Shown: positions 36,346 through 47,050 of the stretch, in pieces
Layout of the letters: the number at the start of each line of letters is the position of its first letter
Position numbering within the stretch: the stretch's first letter is position 1
Assembly: GCA_943788895.1 (NCBI GenBank)
Contig: CALSRZ010000002.1
Span: 1 to 64,000, forward strand
DNA: 64,000 nt
Direction of reading: 5' to 3'
Source of the DNA: an uncultured Pseudomonadales bacterium
Lineage (GTDB): Bacteria; Pseudomonadota; Gammaproteobacteria; Pseudomonadales; Porticoccaceae
The notes under the pieces: generated by a model
Databases searched by the model: none
Seen by the model: the letters and a program-made list of their open reading frames with translations, nothing else
What the model was told of the DNA's origin: nothing
Translations under genes and position numbers: made by a program

Positions 36346-36801
36346 GTGCATCGTATAAAAATACATCAGGGCAAAGTTGCCACATTAAATGTGGATGCTA
36401 TTGTCAATCCTTTAGTGGTTAATGAAGTTACCCAGAGTCGGCTCAGGCGGGAGAATTGTCTGGTTGGTGATATGCGCATTGTTCCGCCTTCAGCGGAGAG
36501 GCCCAATCCGGTTATCGAGATTATTGGCCCAATGTGGCGCGGCGGTGAGTATCAAGAGGAAGAGCAGTTGGCTTCCTGCTACCGCAAGGCCATGGATATG
36601 GCTAAGCGACAGAACTTTCGAACTATTGCCTTTGCCCCAATCAACGGTGGTGCCGAGGGTTTTCCCGCCAACCGGGCAACTAAAATTGCAGTTCAGCAGG
36701 TCGATTCTGCACTGCGCCAGAACCCCTTGATGGAGTCGGTGATATTCTGCTGTTCCGACCCGGTGACCACTGCGCTCTATCGCACCCAGGTGGGTCGCTA
36801 G
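36346..36801 (+). CDS. Degenerate macrodomain protein
   Basis: About 151 residues from GTG 36346 (MHRIKIHQG) with a GAGGTGGG-rich site upstream; the in-frame ATG at 36295 has none. The fold is recognisable as a macrodomain: IHQGKVATLNVDAIVN at the start, then the helix QLASCYRKAMDMAKRQNFRTIAFAPI and the closing segment. But the ADP-ribose-binding NAAN is replaced by NPLV, and the second glycine-rich loop reads INGGAEGFP. De-ADP-ribosylation or poly-ADP-ribose binding is therefore doubtful. It starts 90 bases after ttcA and may be co-transcribed. Confidence 0.72.
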   Translation: MHRIKIHQGKVATLNVDAIVNPLVVNEVTQSRLRRENCLVGDMRIVPPSAERPNPVIEIIGPMWRGGEYQEEEQLASCYRKAMDMAKRQNFRTIAFAPINGGAEGFPANRATKIAVQQVDSALRQNPLMESVIFCCSDPVTTALYRTQVGR

Positions 36802-36812
36802 ATACAGTAGAG

Positions 36813-38051
36813 TCAGGTGACTTGCATACGCGGCTTCCACCAGCGAATAGTCAGTGGCACACAGATATTTAGCATGAACGCAGTGAGCATCAATGTATAG
36901 AAGGTTTCCATAGTGAAGATCTGATGCTCAATAAAGGCGATATCCATCACCACAAATGCCAGTTCGGCACGACCTAACATACCAAAACCAATCATCCAGC
37001 TGGATGCCCAGTCAAAGTTTCCGGTAAAGCGCGCCGCCAGTCCTGCGGAGATAACCTGGGCAACAAACAGACAGACAAATAATGTCAGGCTGTAGGGAAG
37101 CACAGTGATCGCCAGCTCAGCATCAAAGATCAGCTTGCTGCCGAGGGTGACAAAGAATACCGGCCCAATCCATGAGTAGGCGATATTATTAATCATTTCC
37201 AGCGCCTGCTGATGAAAGTCGACCTGTCGCTCGGGATGAAAATCAAAGTATTCCTTCTTGATAATCAAGCCCGCCATATAGGCACCAACGGCCGGGTGAA
37301 AACCAAATTGATGGGCGAGAACGCCAACTAAAACAGCGATTAGCAACAGCGCCAATATCATATATTGGCCGCGGCCCATGGCCAGCATAACCGGCAGGTT
37401 GAGATGCTTGAAAAAGGGGATTTTTGTCAGCCAGCCCTTCTCGGCAGGGAATAGCCAGGCGCCAAAGAAGGTCACGATAACAAAGAAAACCATGACCTTG
37501 CCGATGGTTAGAAATACCCCGTCCACTGTCAGGGATGCTGAACCAGTGGTAATCGGAATCAAGATCGCCACCAGGGCCACAGAGGAGATGCTGTCGATCA
37601 CGGTGGAGGTCATTATGCCCACGGCGGCTGGTGATTTGGCCAGACCTTCAGATTGCAGGGAGACCATAGTCAGGGAAACTGCCGTGGCAGTCATCGCCAG
37701 GCCGCAGAGCAGAGCAATATTGTGATCGCCCCAGATATTGATGGCGACAGTATAGGCGGTCAGAAAAGGGATCAGGGCGCCAAACAGCGCTATGCCCCAA
37801 CTGCGTTTAACACTCCGCAGAAAGTGATCGGTGTTCTCCTCAAAGCCAAGGGCAAACATAATCACAATAATACCGAGCTCGGCAAAGTTGATAATAAAAA
37901 TTGGCATGGTTTCCGGCAGAAAACCGAGGTTGACCATCAGTGCGCCGAGAAACAGGTACCAGAGCACCGGTGTAAGTCTGGTGTGGTGGGCAATAAACGA
38001 GGCGACTAGGACAGAGATCCAGATAATCGCCAGGATGCTTAAATCGTACAT
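36813..38051 (-). CDS. CPA2-family monovalent cation:proton antiporter (Kef/NhaS-like)
   Basis: A 412-residue membrane protein with about 12-13 helices and no C-terminal TrkA/RCK domain. Conserved blocks are LRLIGLVMVNLG-like N-terminus (FLGALMVNLGFLP), NFAELGIIVIMFALGFEE, LCGLAMTATAVSLTMV, and GFHPAVGAYMAGLIIKKEYF. The acidic exchange residues expected in TM5/TM6 are not all obvious. It should exchange Na+ or K+ for H+ at the inner membrane. It ends 11 bases from the convergent macrodomain gene. Confidence 0.87.
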   Translation of the reverse strand: MYDLSILAIIWISVLVASFIAHHTRLTPVLWYLFLGALMVNLGFLPETMPIFIINFAELGIIVIMFALGFEENTDHFLRSVKRSWGIALFGALIPFLTAYTVAINIWGDHNIALLCGLAMTATAVSLTMVSLQSEGLAKSPAAVGIMTSTVIDSISSVALVAILIPITTGSASLTVDGVFLTIGKVMVFFVIVTFFGAWLFPAEKGWLTKIPFFKHLNLPVMLAMGRGQYMILALLLIAVLVGVLAHQFGFHPAVGAYMAGLIIKKEYFDFHPERQVDFHQQALEMINNIAYSWIGPVFFVTLGSKLIFDAELAITVLPYSLTLFVCLFVAQVISAGLAARFTGNFDWASSWMIGFGMLGRAELAFVVMDIAFIEHQIFTMETFYTLMLTAFMLNICVPLTIRWWKPRMQVT

Positions 38052-38146
38052 TCAATAATCCTTTATTGGTTGGTCAGATATATAGCGGATTCTTAAGTTA
38101 AGTTAACTTAAGTATTGGCGATAGCGGCGAGAGTCGCAATAAACGG

Positions 38147-39874
38147 CTACATTTTCTCCATCACTTCAATGCCAACTAGGTCGAGCCCTTTGGCGATAGT
38201 TTCGGAGGCTTGCTTGCTCAGCTGGAGACGGCTCTGTTGGCTCTGTTCGGCAACGCCATCTTTGAGGATTGGGCAGTGCTCATAAAATGACATAAAGGCA
38301 CTGGCCAGTTCGTAGACATAGTTACACAGAATATGCGGGTAACCCTCACTGGCAACCTGATCGACTACTTCTTCAAACTGCAGTAATTTCATCGCCAGGG
38401 CTTTTTCCTGTGGCTCGACAATATTGATCTCGGCATTAAAGCTTTGCGCATCTATATTGGCCTTGCGGAAGATACTGCGAATTCTTGTGTAGGCATATTG
38501 CAGATAGGGTGCAGTGTTGCCTTCGAAAGACATCATTGCATCCCAGTCAAAAATATAATCGTTGGTGCGAGTTTTGCTGAGGTCGGCATATTTGATTGCG
38601 CCGATACCCACTTTGCGGGCAATCAGCTTTATATCCTCATCACTGAGATCGGTGTTTTTGTCACGCAGCAGTCGCTCGGCGCGCTCTACGGCTTCAACCA
38701 GCAGGTCAGCCAGTTTTACCGTGCCGCCGCTACGGGTTTTAAAGGGCTTGCCATCTTTGCCCATCATGGTGCCGAAAGGGTGGTGCTCTAAGCCGACGCT
38801 CTGCGGTGCATAGCCAGCTTTGCGGGCAGCGGTAAATACCTGTTTCATATGCAGGGATTGGCGGGCATCAATAGAGTAGAGAATGCGGTCAGCCTGAAGT
38901 TTGTTGACCCGGTAGCGCATAGCGGCAAGATCGGAGGTGGCGTAGAGAAAACCGCCGCCGGATTTTTGCACAATCATCACTGAGGGCTCGCCATTTTTAT
39001 CCGCCAGCTCTTCGAGAAAGACGACTTTGGCGCCATCGCTCTCAACCGCCAGCCCCTTGGCTGTCAGGTCGTCGAGAACATTTTGCAGATCATCGTTGTA
39101 GGCGCTCTCGGGCATAATATGATCTTCGTTGAGACCAACATTTAGCTGCTGGTATATATCCAGATTGTGCGCCACGGAGACCTGAATAAATTTCTGCCAG
39201 AGAGTGCGGCAGTGCTGATCGCCGGACTGAAGTTTTACTACATAGGCTCTGGCGGTGTCGGCAAATTCCGGGTCTTCATCAAAGTGTTTTTTCGACTGCT
39301 GGTAAAATACTTCGAGATCATTGAGTGCCAATTCGGCCTGTTCACCTTCGCTAAGCTGCTGTTCAAGTTCGGCGATCAACATTCCAAACTGTGTGCCCCA
39401 GTCGCCCATATGATTTTGGCGGACGACCTTATGACCCTGGTATTCCAGTACCCTTGCGATGGCATCACCAATAATAGTCGAGCGCAGATGCCCCACATGC
39501 ATCTCTTTGGCGAGATTGGGTGATGAGTAGTCAACCACAATAGTCTGTGGGTTGGGATTATTTGCCGCTGTTGATGCGCTATCTGCAAGGCTGGTGGCGA
39601 GAAACTTATTGCTGAGATAAATATTAATAAAGCCCGGGCCGGCAATTTCCAGCTTGTCGGCGATACCCTCGAGATCGAGATTATCTAAAATATTTTGTGC
39701 CAGTTCTCGCGGGTTGGTTTTTAATCGCTTGGCTGCGCCCATGGCGCCATTTGCCTGGTAGTCACCAAATTGCGGTTTGCCGCTGAGGGCCAGTGTCGGC
39801 GAGCAATCATCGGGAATTCCGGCGGCCTGCATGGCGGCGGAGAAGCGTTGATTGAGAAGCTCTTTGATTCGCAT
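38147..39874 (-). CDS. argS: Arginyl-tRNA synthetase
   Basis: A 575-residue class I synthetase charging tRNA-Arg. It has the N-terminal Add-1 domain (about 1-110), the HIGH motif in [17 protein letters not shown] (HVGH), the KMSK-region equivalent [11 protein letters not shown], and the C-terminal anticodon-binding domain ending in [12 protein letters not shown]. Length and motif set are normal. It is upstream of (on the opposite strand from) the oad operon. Confidence 0.96.
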   Translation of the reverse strand: MRIKELLNQRFSAAMQAAGIPDDCSPTLALSGKPQFGDYQANGAMGAAKRLKTNPRELAQNILDNLDLEGIADKLEIAGPGFINIYLSNKFLATSLADSASTAANNPNPQTIVVDYSSPNLAKEMHVGHLRSTIIGDAIARVLEYQGHKVVRQNHMGDWGTQFGMLIAELEQQLSEGEQAELALNDLEVFYQQSKKHFDEDPEFADTARAYVVKLQSGDQHCRTLWQKFIQVSVAHNLDIYQQLNVGLNEDHIMPESAYNDDLQNVLDDLTAKGLAVESDGAKVVFLEELADKNGEPSVMIVQKSGGGFLYATSDLAAMRYRVNKLQADRILYSIDARQSLHMKQVFTAARKAGYAPQSVGLEHHPFGTMMGKDGKPFKTRSGGTVKLADLLVEAVERAERLLRDKNTDLSDEDIKLIARKVGIGAIKYADLSKTRTNDYIFDWDAMMSFEGNTAPYLQYAYTRIRSIFRKANIDAQSFNAEINIVEPQEKALAMKLLQFEEVVDQVASEGYPHILCNYVYELASAFMSFYEHCPILKDGVAEQSQQSRLQLSKQASETIAKGLDLVGIEVMEKM

Positions 39875-40057
39875 GGTGAAAATTGTCCTTGATATGAGGC
39901 TTAAATAAGAGTGCGGATTGTAGATTTACTGGTACTGAAAGCAAAGCCATACTTGCAAAAAATCCGCTTATTGATATAGTTTTGGGCTGAGGTCTGTTTG
40001 AGGCCTTTAATTTTTTATAAATCATCGAATAACTTTTCATCAAAATTTGGAATACTA

Positions 40058-40294
40058 ATGGAATCAACACTTATCGCGCAGGGTCTGGACTTGATGCTCT
40101 ACGGTATGGGCACGGTTTTTACCTTTCTCACTCTGCTGGTTGGTATCACCACATTGATGTCGATGATTGTCAATAAGCTGGTTGTTGAGGCTGAAGTGAC
40201 TGCGGATGCTCCGGCTCCGGTTAGCACTGGCGCCCCTGTTGAGCCGCGAATTGCCAAAGTAATACAGGCTGCAATCGACCAGCATCGCAAATAA
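40058..40294 (+). CDS. oadG: Oxaloacetate decarboxylase gamma chain
   Basis: 78 residues from ATG 40058 (MESTLIAQG); an in-frame start at 39998 would add a non-homologous leader. One membrane helix (about 10-34: LDLMLYGMGTVFTFLTLLV) and a polar, Pro/Ala-rich C-terminus ending IAKVIQAAIDQHRK, typical of OadG, the small subunit that assembles the alpha and beta chains of the Na+-pumping decarboxylase. Confidence 0.9.
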   Translation: MESTLIAQGLDLMLYGMGTVFTFLTLLVGITTLMSMIVNKLVVEAEVTADAPAPVSTGAPVEPRIAKVIQAAIDQHRK

Positions 40295-40333
40295 GTTAAC
40301 AGAATAAACTTCACTGGAATTTACTAAACGGAC

Positions 40334-42121
40334 ATGAATATGCCCTCGAAAACTGCCGCCCTAGGCATTACAGAAGTAGTATTGCGCGATGCGCACCAAT
40401 CCCTGTTTGCAACCCGTATGCGCATTGACGATATGCTGCCAATTGCAGCCGAGCTCGACAAGGTCGGTTACTGGTCTATGGAGTCATGGGGCGGGGCTAC
40501 ATTTGATTCCTGTATTCGTTTTCTCGGTGAAGATCCCTGGGATCGTATTCGCGAAATTAAAAAGGCAATGCCCAATACGCCGCAGCAGATGCTTTTCCGT
40601 GGCCAGAATATTCTCGGTTACCGTCACTATGCAGATGATGTGGTAGAAAAGTTTGTCGAGCGCGCGGCGATCAATGGTATTGATGTATTCCGCGTCTTTG
40701 ATGCGATGAATGATATGCGCAACCTTGAGACTGCCTTGCGTGCAGTCAAGCAGGTTGGCAAGCACGCTCAGGGAACCATCTCCTATACAGTGAGCCCTGT
40801 GCATACAATCGACCGCTGGGTTGATCTGGGTCGTCAGTTGGAAGATGCCGGTGCCGATTCTATCTGTATTAAGGATATGGCCGGTCTGTTGACGCCCTAT
40901 GCCGGCTTCGAGCTGGTTACCAAATTAAAGGCTGCGGTTTCTATTCCGCTGCAACTGCACTGCCATGCGACGACGGGTCTCTCTACCAGCACGATTATGA
41001 AGTGTGTTGAAGCCGGTATTGATAATGTCGATACCGCTATTTCGTCAATGTCGATGACTTACGGCCATTCGGCAACTGAATCCGTGGTTTCAATCTTTAA
41101 GGGTACTGAGCGTGATTCCGGTCTGGATATTAACCAGCTGGAAGGTATCGCTGCTTACTTCAGAGATGTGCGCAAAAAATACTCTGAGTTTGAAGGTTCG
41201 CTGCGCGGTGTGGATTCACGAATTCTGGTTGCCCAGGTTCCCGGTGGCATGCTGACCAATATGGAATCCCAGCTGCGTCAGCAGGGCGCTGAAGATCGTC
41301 TTGATGAGGTGCTTTCGGAAATTCCCAAGGTTCGTGAAGACCTCGGCTTTATCCCGCTGGTTACACCAACCTCACAAATTGTTGGTTCCCAGGCGGTACT
41401 TAATGTGTTGACTGGCGAGCGCTACAAGTCGATCACCAAGGAGACCTCTGGTGTCTTGCGCGGTGAATACGGTGCGACACCGGCGCCGGTCAATGCTGAG
41501 CTGCAGGCGCAAGTCTTGGATGATGGCGAAGAGGCGATTACCTGTCGTCCGGCCGATAATCTTGAGCCGGAGCTTGATGCTCTGACTCTGGAGCTGGAGG
41601 GACTGTCCGCTGAGCATGGTTTTGCCTTAAGCGCTGGAGAAGGGCAGATCGATGATGTTCTGACCTACTCGCTGTTCCCGCAAGTGGGTCTCAAGTTCCT
41701 GCAAAATAAAAATAACCCGGATGCCTTTGAGCCAGTGCCTACAGGCAAGTCCAAGGTCCAGACCAATGATGCCGGTGAAGAGATTTACACGGTTGAAGTT
41801 GAGGGTCGCTCCTATACTGTGGCGGTCACCGATGGTGGTGATGTCAGTGCAATTGCCGCAGCCGGCGGCAGTGCTGCAGCCCAGTCTGCTGCACCTGTAG
41901 CCTCAGGCGGTGAGCCGATTGCTGCGCCACTGGCAGGTACGGTGGTCAAGGTTCTGGTTCAGGCCGGTCAGCAGGTCGCTGAAGGGGAGAGCATTGCAAT
42001 TCTTGAAGCGATGAAGATGGAAACCTCGGTAAGTGCGCCAGCTGCAGGTCAGATTGTTGAGGTAAGAGCGAAAAGCGGCGACAGCGTGTCAGTCGGTGAT
42101 GTTTTGGTAACCCTGGCTTAA
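40334..42121 (+). CDS. oadA: Oxaloacetate decarboxylase alpha chain (biotin protein)
   Basis: A 595-residue protein. The carboxyltransferase barrel (about 8-280; [38 protein letters not shown]) is followed by a Pro/Ala-rich linker, and the biotinyl domain is at about 525-595 with Lys561 in LEAMKMETS. It removes CO2 from oxaloacetate and passes the carboxyl to biotin, driving Na+ export through OadB. It starts 39 bases after oadG and ends 13 bases before oadB, a clear operon. Confidence 0.96.
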   Translation: MNMPSKTAALGITEVVLRDAHQSLFATRMRIDDMLPIAAELDKVGYWSMESWGGATFDSCIRFLGEDPWDRIREIKKAMPNTPQQMLFRGQNILGYRHYADDVVEKFVERAAINGIDVFRVFDAMNDMRNLETALRAVKQVGKHAQGTISYTVSPVHTIDRWVDLGRQLEDAGADSICIKDMAGLLTPYAGFELVTKLKAAVSIPLQLHCHATTGLSTSTIMKCVEAGIDNVDTAISSMSMTYGHSATESVVSIFKGTERDSGLDINQLEGIAAYFRDVRKKYSEFEGSLRGVDSRILVAQVPGGMLTNMESQLRQQGAEDRLDEVLSEIPKVREDLGFIPLVTPTSQIVGSQAVLNVLTGERYKSITKETSGVLRGEYGATPAPVNAELQAQVLDDGEEAITCRPADNLEPELDALTLELEGLSAEHGFALSAGEGQIDDVLTYSLFPQVGLKFLQNKNNPDAFEPVPTGKSKVQTNDAGEEIYTVEVEGRSYTVAVTDGGDVSAIAAAGGSAAAQSAAPVASGGEPIAAPLAGTVVKVLVQAGQQVAEGESIAILEAMKMETSVSAPAAGQIVEVRAKSGDSVSVGDVLVTLA

Positions 42122-42134
42122 GGAGTCGCTGAGA

Positions 42135-43307
42135 ATGGAAAATTTAATCAGTTTATGGGCCAGTTCTGGTCTTGCGCAGATGCAACTCGGCCAGTTGGTA
42201 ATGATGACTGTGGGTTTGGTACTGCTGTTTTTGGCTATCAGTAAAGGCTTTGAGCCGCTGCTTTTGGTGCCGATTGGCTTTGGTACTATCCTGGTTAATA
42301 TTCCCGGTGCGGGCTTTGAGGCGGCGCCAATTTACGATGCGATGGGCCATATGGAGAGTCCCGGCGGGCTTCTCTACTATATCTATCACGCCGGTATCGA
42401 AACCGGTCTGTTCCCGTTAATTATTTTTATGGGTGTTGGCTCGATGACCGATTTTGGTCCTCTGCTGGCCAATCCAAAAACCCTTCTGTTGGGTGCTGCC
42501 GCTCAGGTCGGTATCTTTACTACAGTACTCGGTGCAGTGGCGTTGGGGCACTTCGGTATTCTAGATTTCAGTATTCGCGAGGCTGCTTCGATCGGCATTA
42601 TCGGTGGTGCCGATGGCCCGACGGCGATCTTCGTGACCAGTAAGCTGGCGCCGGAGTTGCTCGGTGCGATTGCGGTTGCTGCCTATTCCTATATGGCGCT
42701 GGTACCCATTATTCAGCCGCCAATTATGCGTGCCTTAACCACGCCTGCAGAGCGCGAAATTAAAATGGAGCAGCTGCGTCCGGTGAGCAAAGCCGAGCGC
42801 ATTGTATTCCCTCTGTCGCTCTTGGTGCTGGTTGCCATGTTACTGCCCGATGCCGCGCCACTGCTGGGTATGTTCTGTTTTGGTAACCTGATGCGCGAAT
42901 GTGGTGTGGTCAATCGCCTCAGCGATACTACGCAGAATGCGCTGATCAATATTGTGACTATTTTTCTGGGTCTGGGTGTCGGCTCGAAAATGAGTGCCGA
43001 GAAATTCCTCAGCCCTGAAACCATGGGTATTCTTGGTCTGGGTGCCGTGGCTTTCTGTATTGGTACTGCCTCTGGTGTACTGATGGCCAAGTTGATGAAT
43101 ACTATGGCCAAGCACAAAGTAAACCCGCTGATCGGTGCGGCAGGGGTCTCGGCTGTGCCTATGGCGGCGCGAGTTGCCAACAAGGTCGGGCTTGAAGCCA
43201 ATCCGCAAAACTTCCTGTTAATGCACGCTATGGGCCCCAATGTGGCTGGTGTTATTGGCTCGGCGGTGGCAGCTGGTGTGATGATTAATCTAGTCAGTGG
43301 TATGTAA
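42135..43307 (+). CDS. oadB: Oxaloacetate decarboxylase beta chain (Na+ pump)
   Basis: A 390-residue protein with about nine to eleven membrane segments. The family's [19 protein letters not shown]-like block and the Na+-site block [15 protein letters not shown] (GGADGPT) are intact, as are [19 protein letters not shown] and the C-terminal [20 protein letters not shown]. It decarboxylates carboxybiotin and pumps Na+ out. It is the last subunit gene; a BolA-like gene follows after a single base. Confidence 0.96.
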   Translation: MENLISLWASSGLAQMQLGQLVMMTVGLVLLFLAISKGFEPLLLVPIGFGTILVNIPGAGFEAAPIYDAMGHMESPGGLLYYIYHAGIETGLFPLIIFMGVGSMTDFGPLLANPKTLLLGAAAQVGIFTTVLGAVALGHFGILDFSIREAASIGIIGGADGPTAIFVTSKLAPELLGAIAVAAYSYMALVPIIQPPIMRALTTPAEREIKMEQLRPVSKAERIVFPLSLLVLVAMLLPDAAPLLGMFCFGNLMRECGVVNRLSDTTQNALINIVTIFLGLGVGSKMSAEKFLSPETMGILGLGAVAFCIGTASGVLMAKLMNTMAKHKVNPLIGAAGVSAVPMAARVANKVGLEANPQNFLLMHAMGPNVAGVIGSAVAAGVMINLVSGM

Positions 43308-43308
43308 G

Positions 43309-43629
43309 ATGGGCCCGGTTGAGCGTGCTGTTACCGACAAGCTCAATGGGCATTTTGCCGCGCAATTTCTACAGGTGACCAATGAGAGCTATATGCATTC
43401 GGTGCCTGAGGGGTCGGAGAGCCACTTTAAGTTGGTGATTGTCAGTGATCAGTTTGATGGTCAGCGACTGGTACAGCGTCACCAGTCTATCTACAGGCTC
43501 TTGGCCGACGATCTGGCCGGTCCAATTCATGCTCTGGCGCTGCACACTTACACCCCTTCGGAGTGGTCTGAAAAGAATGCTCAAGCCCCCGAATCACCTA
43601 ACTGCCTCGGTGGCAGCAAGGAAAAATAG
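43309..43629 (+). CDS. BolA-family protein
   Basis: About 106 residues from ATG 43309, one base after the oadB stop. Conserved features are the N-terminal helix, ESYMHSVPEGSESHFKLVIVS (the BolA His) and RHQSIYRLLADDLAGPIHALALHTYTPSEW. BolA proteins bind monothiol glutaredoxins and a shared [2Fe-2S] cluster and act in iron-sulfur handling or stress. Operon placement with oad genes is unusual and may be fortuitous read-through. Confidence 0.92.
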   Translation: MGPVERAVTDKLNGHFAAQFLQVTNESYMHSVPEGSESHFKLVIVSDQFDGQRLVQRHQSIYRLLADDLAGPIHALALHTYTPSEWSEKNAQAPESPNCLGGSKEK

Positions 43630-43838
43630 CGGCGCTTTTAATGGCAGCCATAGCGGCTAGCTATCTAATAGTTCAGATTTATTGGCCGTTCATCGCCAAA
43701 TCAACCAATTCACCGCATAAAAATGGCTGTTCGCCGTAAAGTTCTGGTTCTGTCTACTCAGGCCGGAGACAATCGGGGCACGAGCATGTCTAAAAAATAA
43801 GCTCAAAAATAGAATATTAAATTAATCCAGGGGGATTT

Positions 43839-46800
43839 ATGCGTTCGCAAGTAACGACTGGCGTTGCTGGTTTTTTCCAAGCTAATCATTTCGGTGCCGT
43901 TTCAGCACTTTTATTTTCAATAATACTCTCGGCCTGTAGTGGTGGATACGATAATCCAGAGTCTAACGACTATGTTTCTCCGTCCCTGACTGAGGTTACA
44001 GTTCAGGACGCAGATGCTCCTTTACGTAACGATGTGGTTCTTGGTGGTACTTTCCTTATTAACATTACTGCTGATGAAGCGATTACTGCTCCAACAGTGA
44101 TGATTAATGGTCTGGCTGCAGATTCAGTCAGAGGTTCAGGCACCTCTTGGACGGCATCAAAAGTGATGACCGAAGATGATACAGACGGCGTTGTTACCTT
44201 TAACATCTCCTATTCCGATCTAAATACCAACCCGGGCGCTGATGTTTCTGCTACTACGGATGACAGCTCGATTTATTACTGTGCCGAGGGTTGTGGTACT
44301 GGTAATGGTGGTGGCTCTACAGACGGTGGTTCTGACGATGGCGGTTCCACTGATGGTGGTGCTACAGACGGCGGCACTTCTGATGGCGGCTCTACAGATG
44401 GTAGCACTGCTCCAGCTGCTGCTGTTGAAATGGTTGAAGGTTTTGGCGGTGCGCTGGTTGATGGTAATACCTACACTTTCCCTGCAGGTTCTGAAGCATG
44501 GGCCGGTTTTGCCAACCTGAATACTGATGTATATCCCCTGAGTTTTGCTGGTGGCGGTTCAATTACCTTTACTGCAGCGAGTTCCCGCTGGCGGCAGCGA
44601 TACCAGTGTTTACTTCCGTTTCGAGCGTCTGCCGCATCCGGATGTTGAGCCATCGTTTAATCTCGATCAGGTTTTGATCAGTGGTGAAGCTGAACAGCAG
44701 TACACAGTGACTATCCCTGCCCAGGACGCAGCTAACACATACTCTTCTTTCTTGATGTATGTGGTTGAGCAAGATTCCCCAGTGATGGTGAAAGATATTG
44801 TTATCACCCACGATAATGGCAGCACAGCTGGCGCCGATGGCGGTTCAACTGATGGTGGTTCAACTGACGGCGGCTCAACCGATGGTGGAAGCACTGACGG
44901 TGGCGCTAGCGCTGGTGATGTTGAAATGATTGAAGGTTTCGGTGGTGCGCTGGTTGATGGCACTACCTTTACCTATCCCTGCTGGCTCAGAAGTATGGGC
45001 TGGTTTTGCTAACCTAAATGAAGATATTTATCCCTTCAGCTTTGCCAATGGCGGTTCGGTTACCTTTACCGCAGCCGTTCCTAACGGTGGCGCTGATACT
45101 AGCGTTTACTTCCGATTTGAGCGTCTGCCTCATCCAGATGTTGACCCATCCTTCAACCTCGATCCTGTTGTGATCAGCGGTGAAGCGGAGCAGCAGTACA
45201 CAGTAACTATCCCTGCCCAGGATGCTGCAAATACCTACTCATCATTCCTGATGTATGTGGTTGAGCAGGATTCTCCAGTGATGGTGAAAGATATTGTTGT
45301 CACTGATGACAGCGGTAGCACTGGCGGTACTGGTGGATCAACAGGTGGTTCAACTGATGGTGGTTCAACTGACGGTGGTTCAACTGACGGTGGTTCAACT
45401 GATGGTGGTTCAACTGACGGTGGTTCAACTGACGGTGGTTCAACTGACGGTAGCACTCCTGCTGGTGATGTAGAAATGATTGAAGGCTTTGGTGGCGCAT
45501 TGGTTGAAGCTGATACCTTCACCTTCCCTGCGGGCGCAGAAGCATGGGCTGGCTTTGCTAACCTGAACTTTGATATTTACCCGTTCACTTTTGATAATGG
45601 CGGCACCATCACCTTTACGGCGGCGGTTGCAGCGGGCGGAGCTGATACCAATATCTACTTTAGATTTGAACGTCTGCCTTTCCCGGATGTTGATCCCTCG
45701 TTTGACCTCGATCCTGTAACCATCGTTGGTGAAGCTGAGTTGGAATATACGATCACCATCCCAGCACAGGATGCGGGCAATACTTACGAATCTTTCCTTA
45801 TGTATGTGGTTGATCAAGATTCCCCAGTAATTGTTAAAAATATCGTTGTTACCGATGACAGTGGCAGCACTGGTGGTGATCGTGTTGCAGGTGGCGGTTC
45901 TACTGATGGTGGTTCTACAGACGGTTCTACAGATGGCTCTACAGACGGCGCTACTGACGGTGGAACTACCGATGGCGGAGCTACTGACGGTACTGATGGC
46001 GAGACTTCTGATGTCATCGATATGACTGGGTCATTCGGTGGTGCAGCGCTTGCGGGTAGCACCTATAGCTTCCCAGCAGGCTCGGAAGTATGGGCTGGCT
46101 TTGCCAACCTGAATACTGATGTTTATCCGTTCAGCTTTGTTAATCCTGGTAGCATCACCTTTACGGCTGCAATTCCAGCTGAGGGCGTTGCAACCAATAT
46201 CTACTTCCGATTTGAGCGTCTTCCTCATCCAGATGTTGAACCATCGTTCAACCTGGACAATGTGTTGATCAGCGGTGAAGCAGAAACTGAATACACCGTA
46301 GCCATTCCTGCACAGGATGCCGCAAATACCTACGAATCTTTCCTAATGTATGTGGTTGAGAATGACTCACCGGTTATCGTTAAAAATATTGTGGTTACCC
46401 ATGACGGCGGCAGCACTGGCCTTCCTCAAGAAGCTACTTATGAAGCGCCTACAAGCCCGGGTATTGAAGTCCTTAATGAAGCAACTGTTACTAGTGAGTG
46501 GGGCGGCAATACTTCTTTGAGCTTTGCAGCCTGTGGTACCTGTGACGAAATTAGTCAGGCGACAGTTTCTGATGATCAGCGCGGTGATGTTTTACAGATC
46601 TCTTATTCTGATGCTGCAGGTCATGCTGTACTAGCGATTACGAATACTGATCCAACTGTTGACGTGTCTGCTTTTACAGAACTCTCATTCGATATCAAAA
46701 TTCTTAATATAGCTGCGGATGTTGGCTTTAACTTACTGGCTCAGTCGGAAGGTAGTACACAGGCTCCTATTGATATTACTCCCGCCGATAGCGAATTTTG

Positions 46801-46936
46801 GCAGACCTTTACGGTTCCTGTTGAGTCTCTGAGTGGGGTTGATTTAACGGCTGTTACTGCTCCATTTGTGTTCTTTCCAGATTTTAATCAAGGCGCAGGA
46901 CTTGTCTACCAGGTTGACGATATTCGCTGGCAGTAA
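43839..46936 (+). pseudogene. Surface lipoprotein with four beta-sandwich repeats and a C-terminal carbohydrate-binding-like domain, frameshifted twice
   Basis: Reads as one protein of 1031 residues after removing one base near 44579 and one C in 44977-44979 (3098 minus 2 = 3096 bases). A signal peptide ends in a lipobox, SAC with Cys33. An Ig-like domain (about 45-140) follows, then Ser/Thr/Asp/Gly linkers joining four copies of a roughly 130-residue unit. Each unit opens with EGFGGAL, then FPAGSEVWAGFANLN, YFRFERLPHPDV, and ends SFLMYVVEQDSPV. The last about 150 residues resemble the ExoP-type galactose-binding-like domain also found at the end of the GH3 enzyme in this locus. It precedes a TonB-dependent receptor, so it probably captures a glycan at the cell surface. 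The unit is not one I can name. Confidence 0.8.
45346..45451 (+). repeat. 15-base tandem repeat encoding Ser-Thr-Asp-Gly-Gly linker
   Basis: About seven copies of GGTTCAACTGAYGGT encode the flexible linker between units 2 and 3 of the surface lipoprotein. Shorter versions occupy the other linkers (44311-44405, 44839-44906, 45895-46005). Copy number probably varies by slippage, which would only change linker length because the period is a multiple of three. Confidence 0.88.
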
Positions 46937-46966
46937 ATTGCACACTTTTCGTGCATAGAAATTTTA

Positions 46967-47001
46967 TTTCACCCGGCGCTGCTTTATGCGTTCGGGTGAA
47001 A
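46967..47001. promoter_or_regulatory. Large inverted repeat between lipoprotein and TonB-receptor genes
   Basis: TTTCACCCG (46967-46975) and CGGGTGAAA (46993-47001) are perfect 9-base arms, with an inner CGC/GCG pairing. It lies in the 114-base spacer and lacks a T-tract. It could be an mRNA processing or attenuation hairpin that sets the relative expression of the two genes, or a regulator-binding dyad. Confidence 0.5.
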
Positions 47002-47050
47002 CTATAAAAAAAGTTTAAATTATTAGATTAGCTACGGGGAAGAGATAACA

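Noticed and set aside
45346-45451. Regular 15-base repeats as a possible CRISPR array
   Set aside because: Repeats are directly adjacent without spacers, are in frame and encode an STDGG linker inside a coding sequence.
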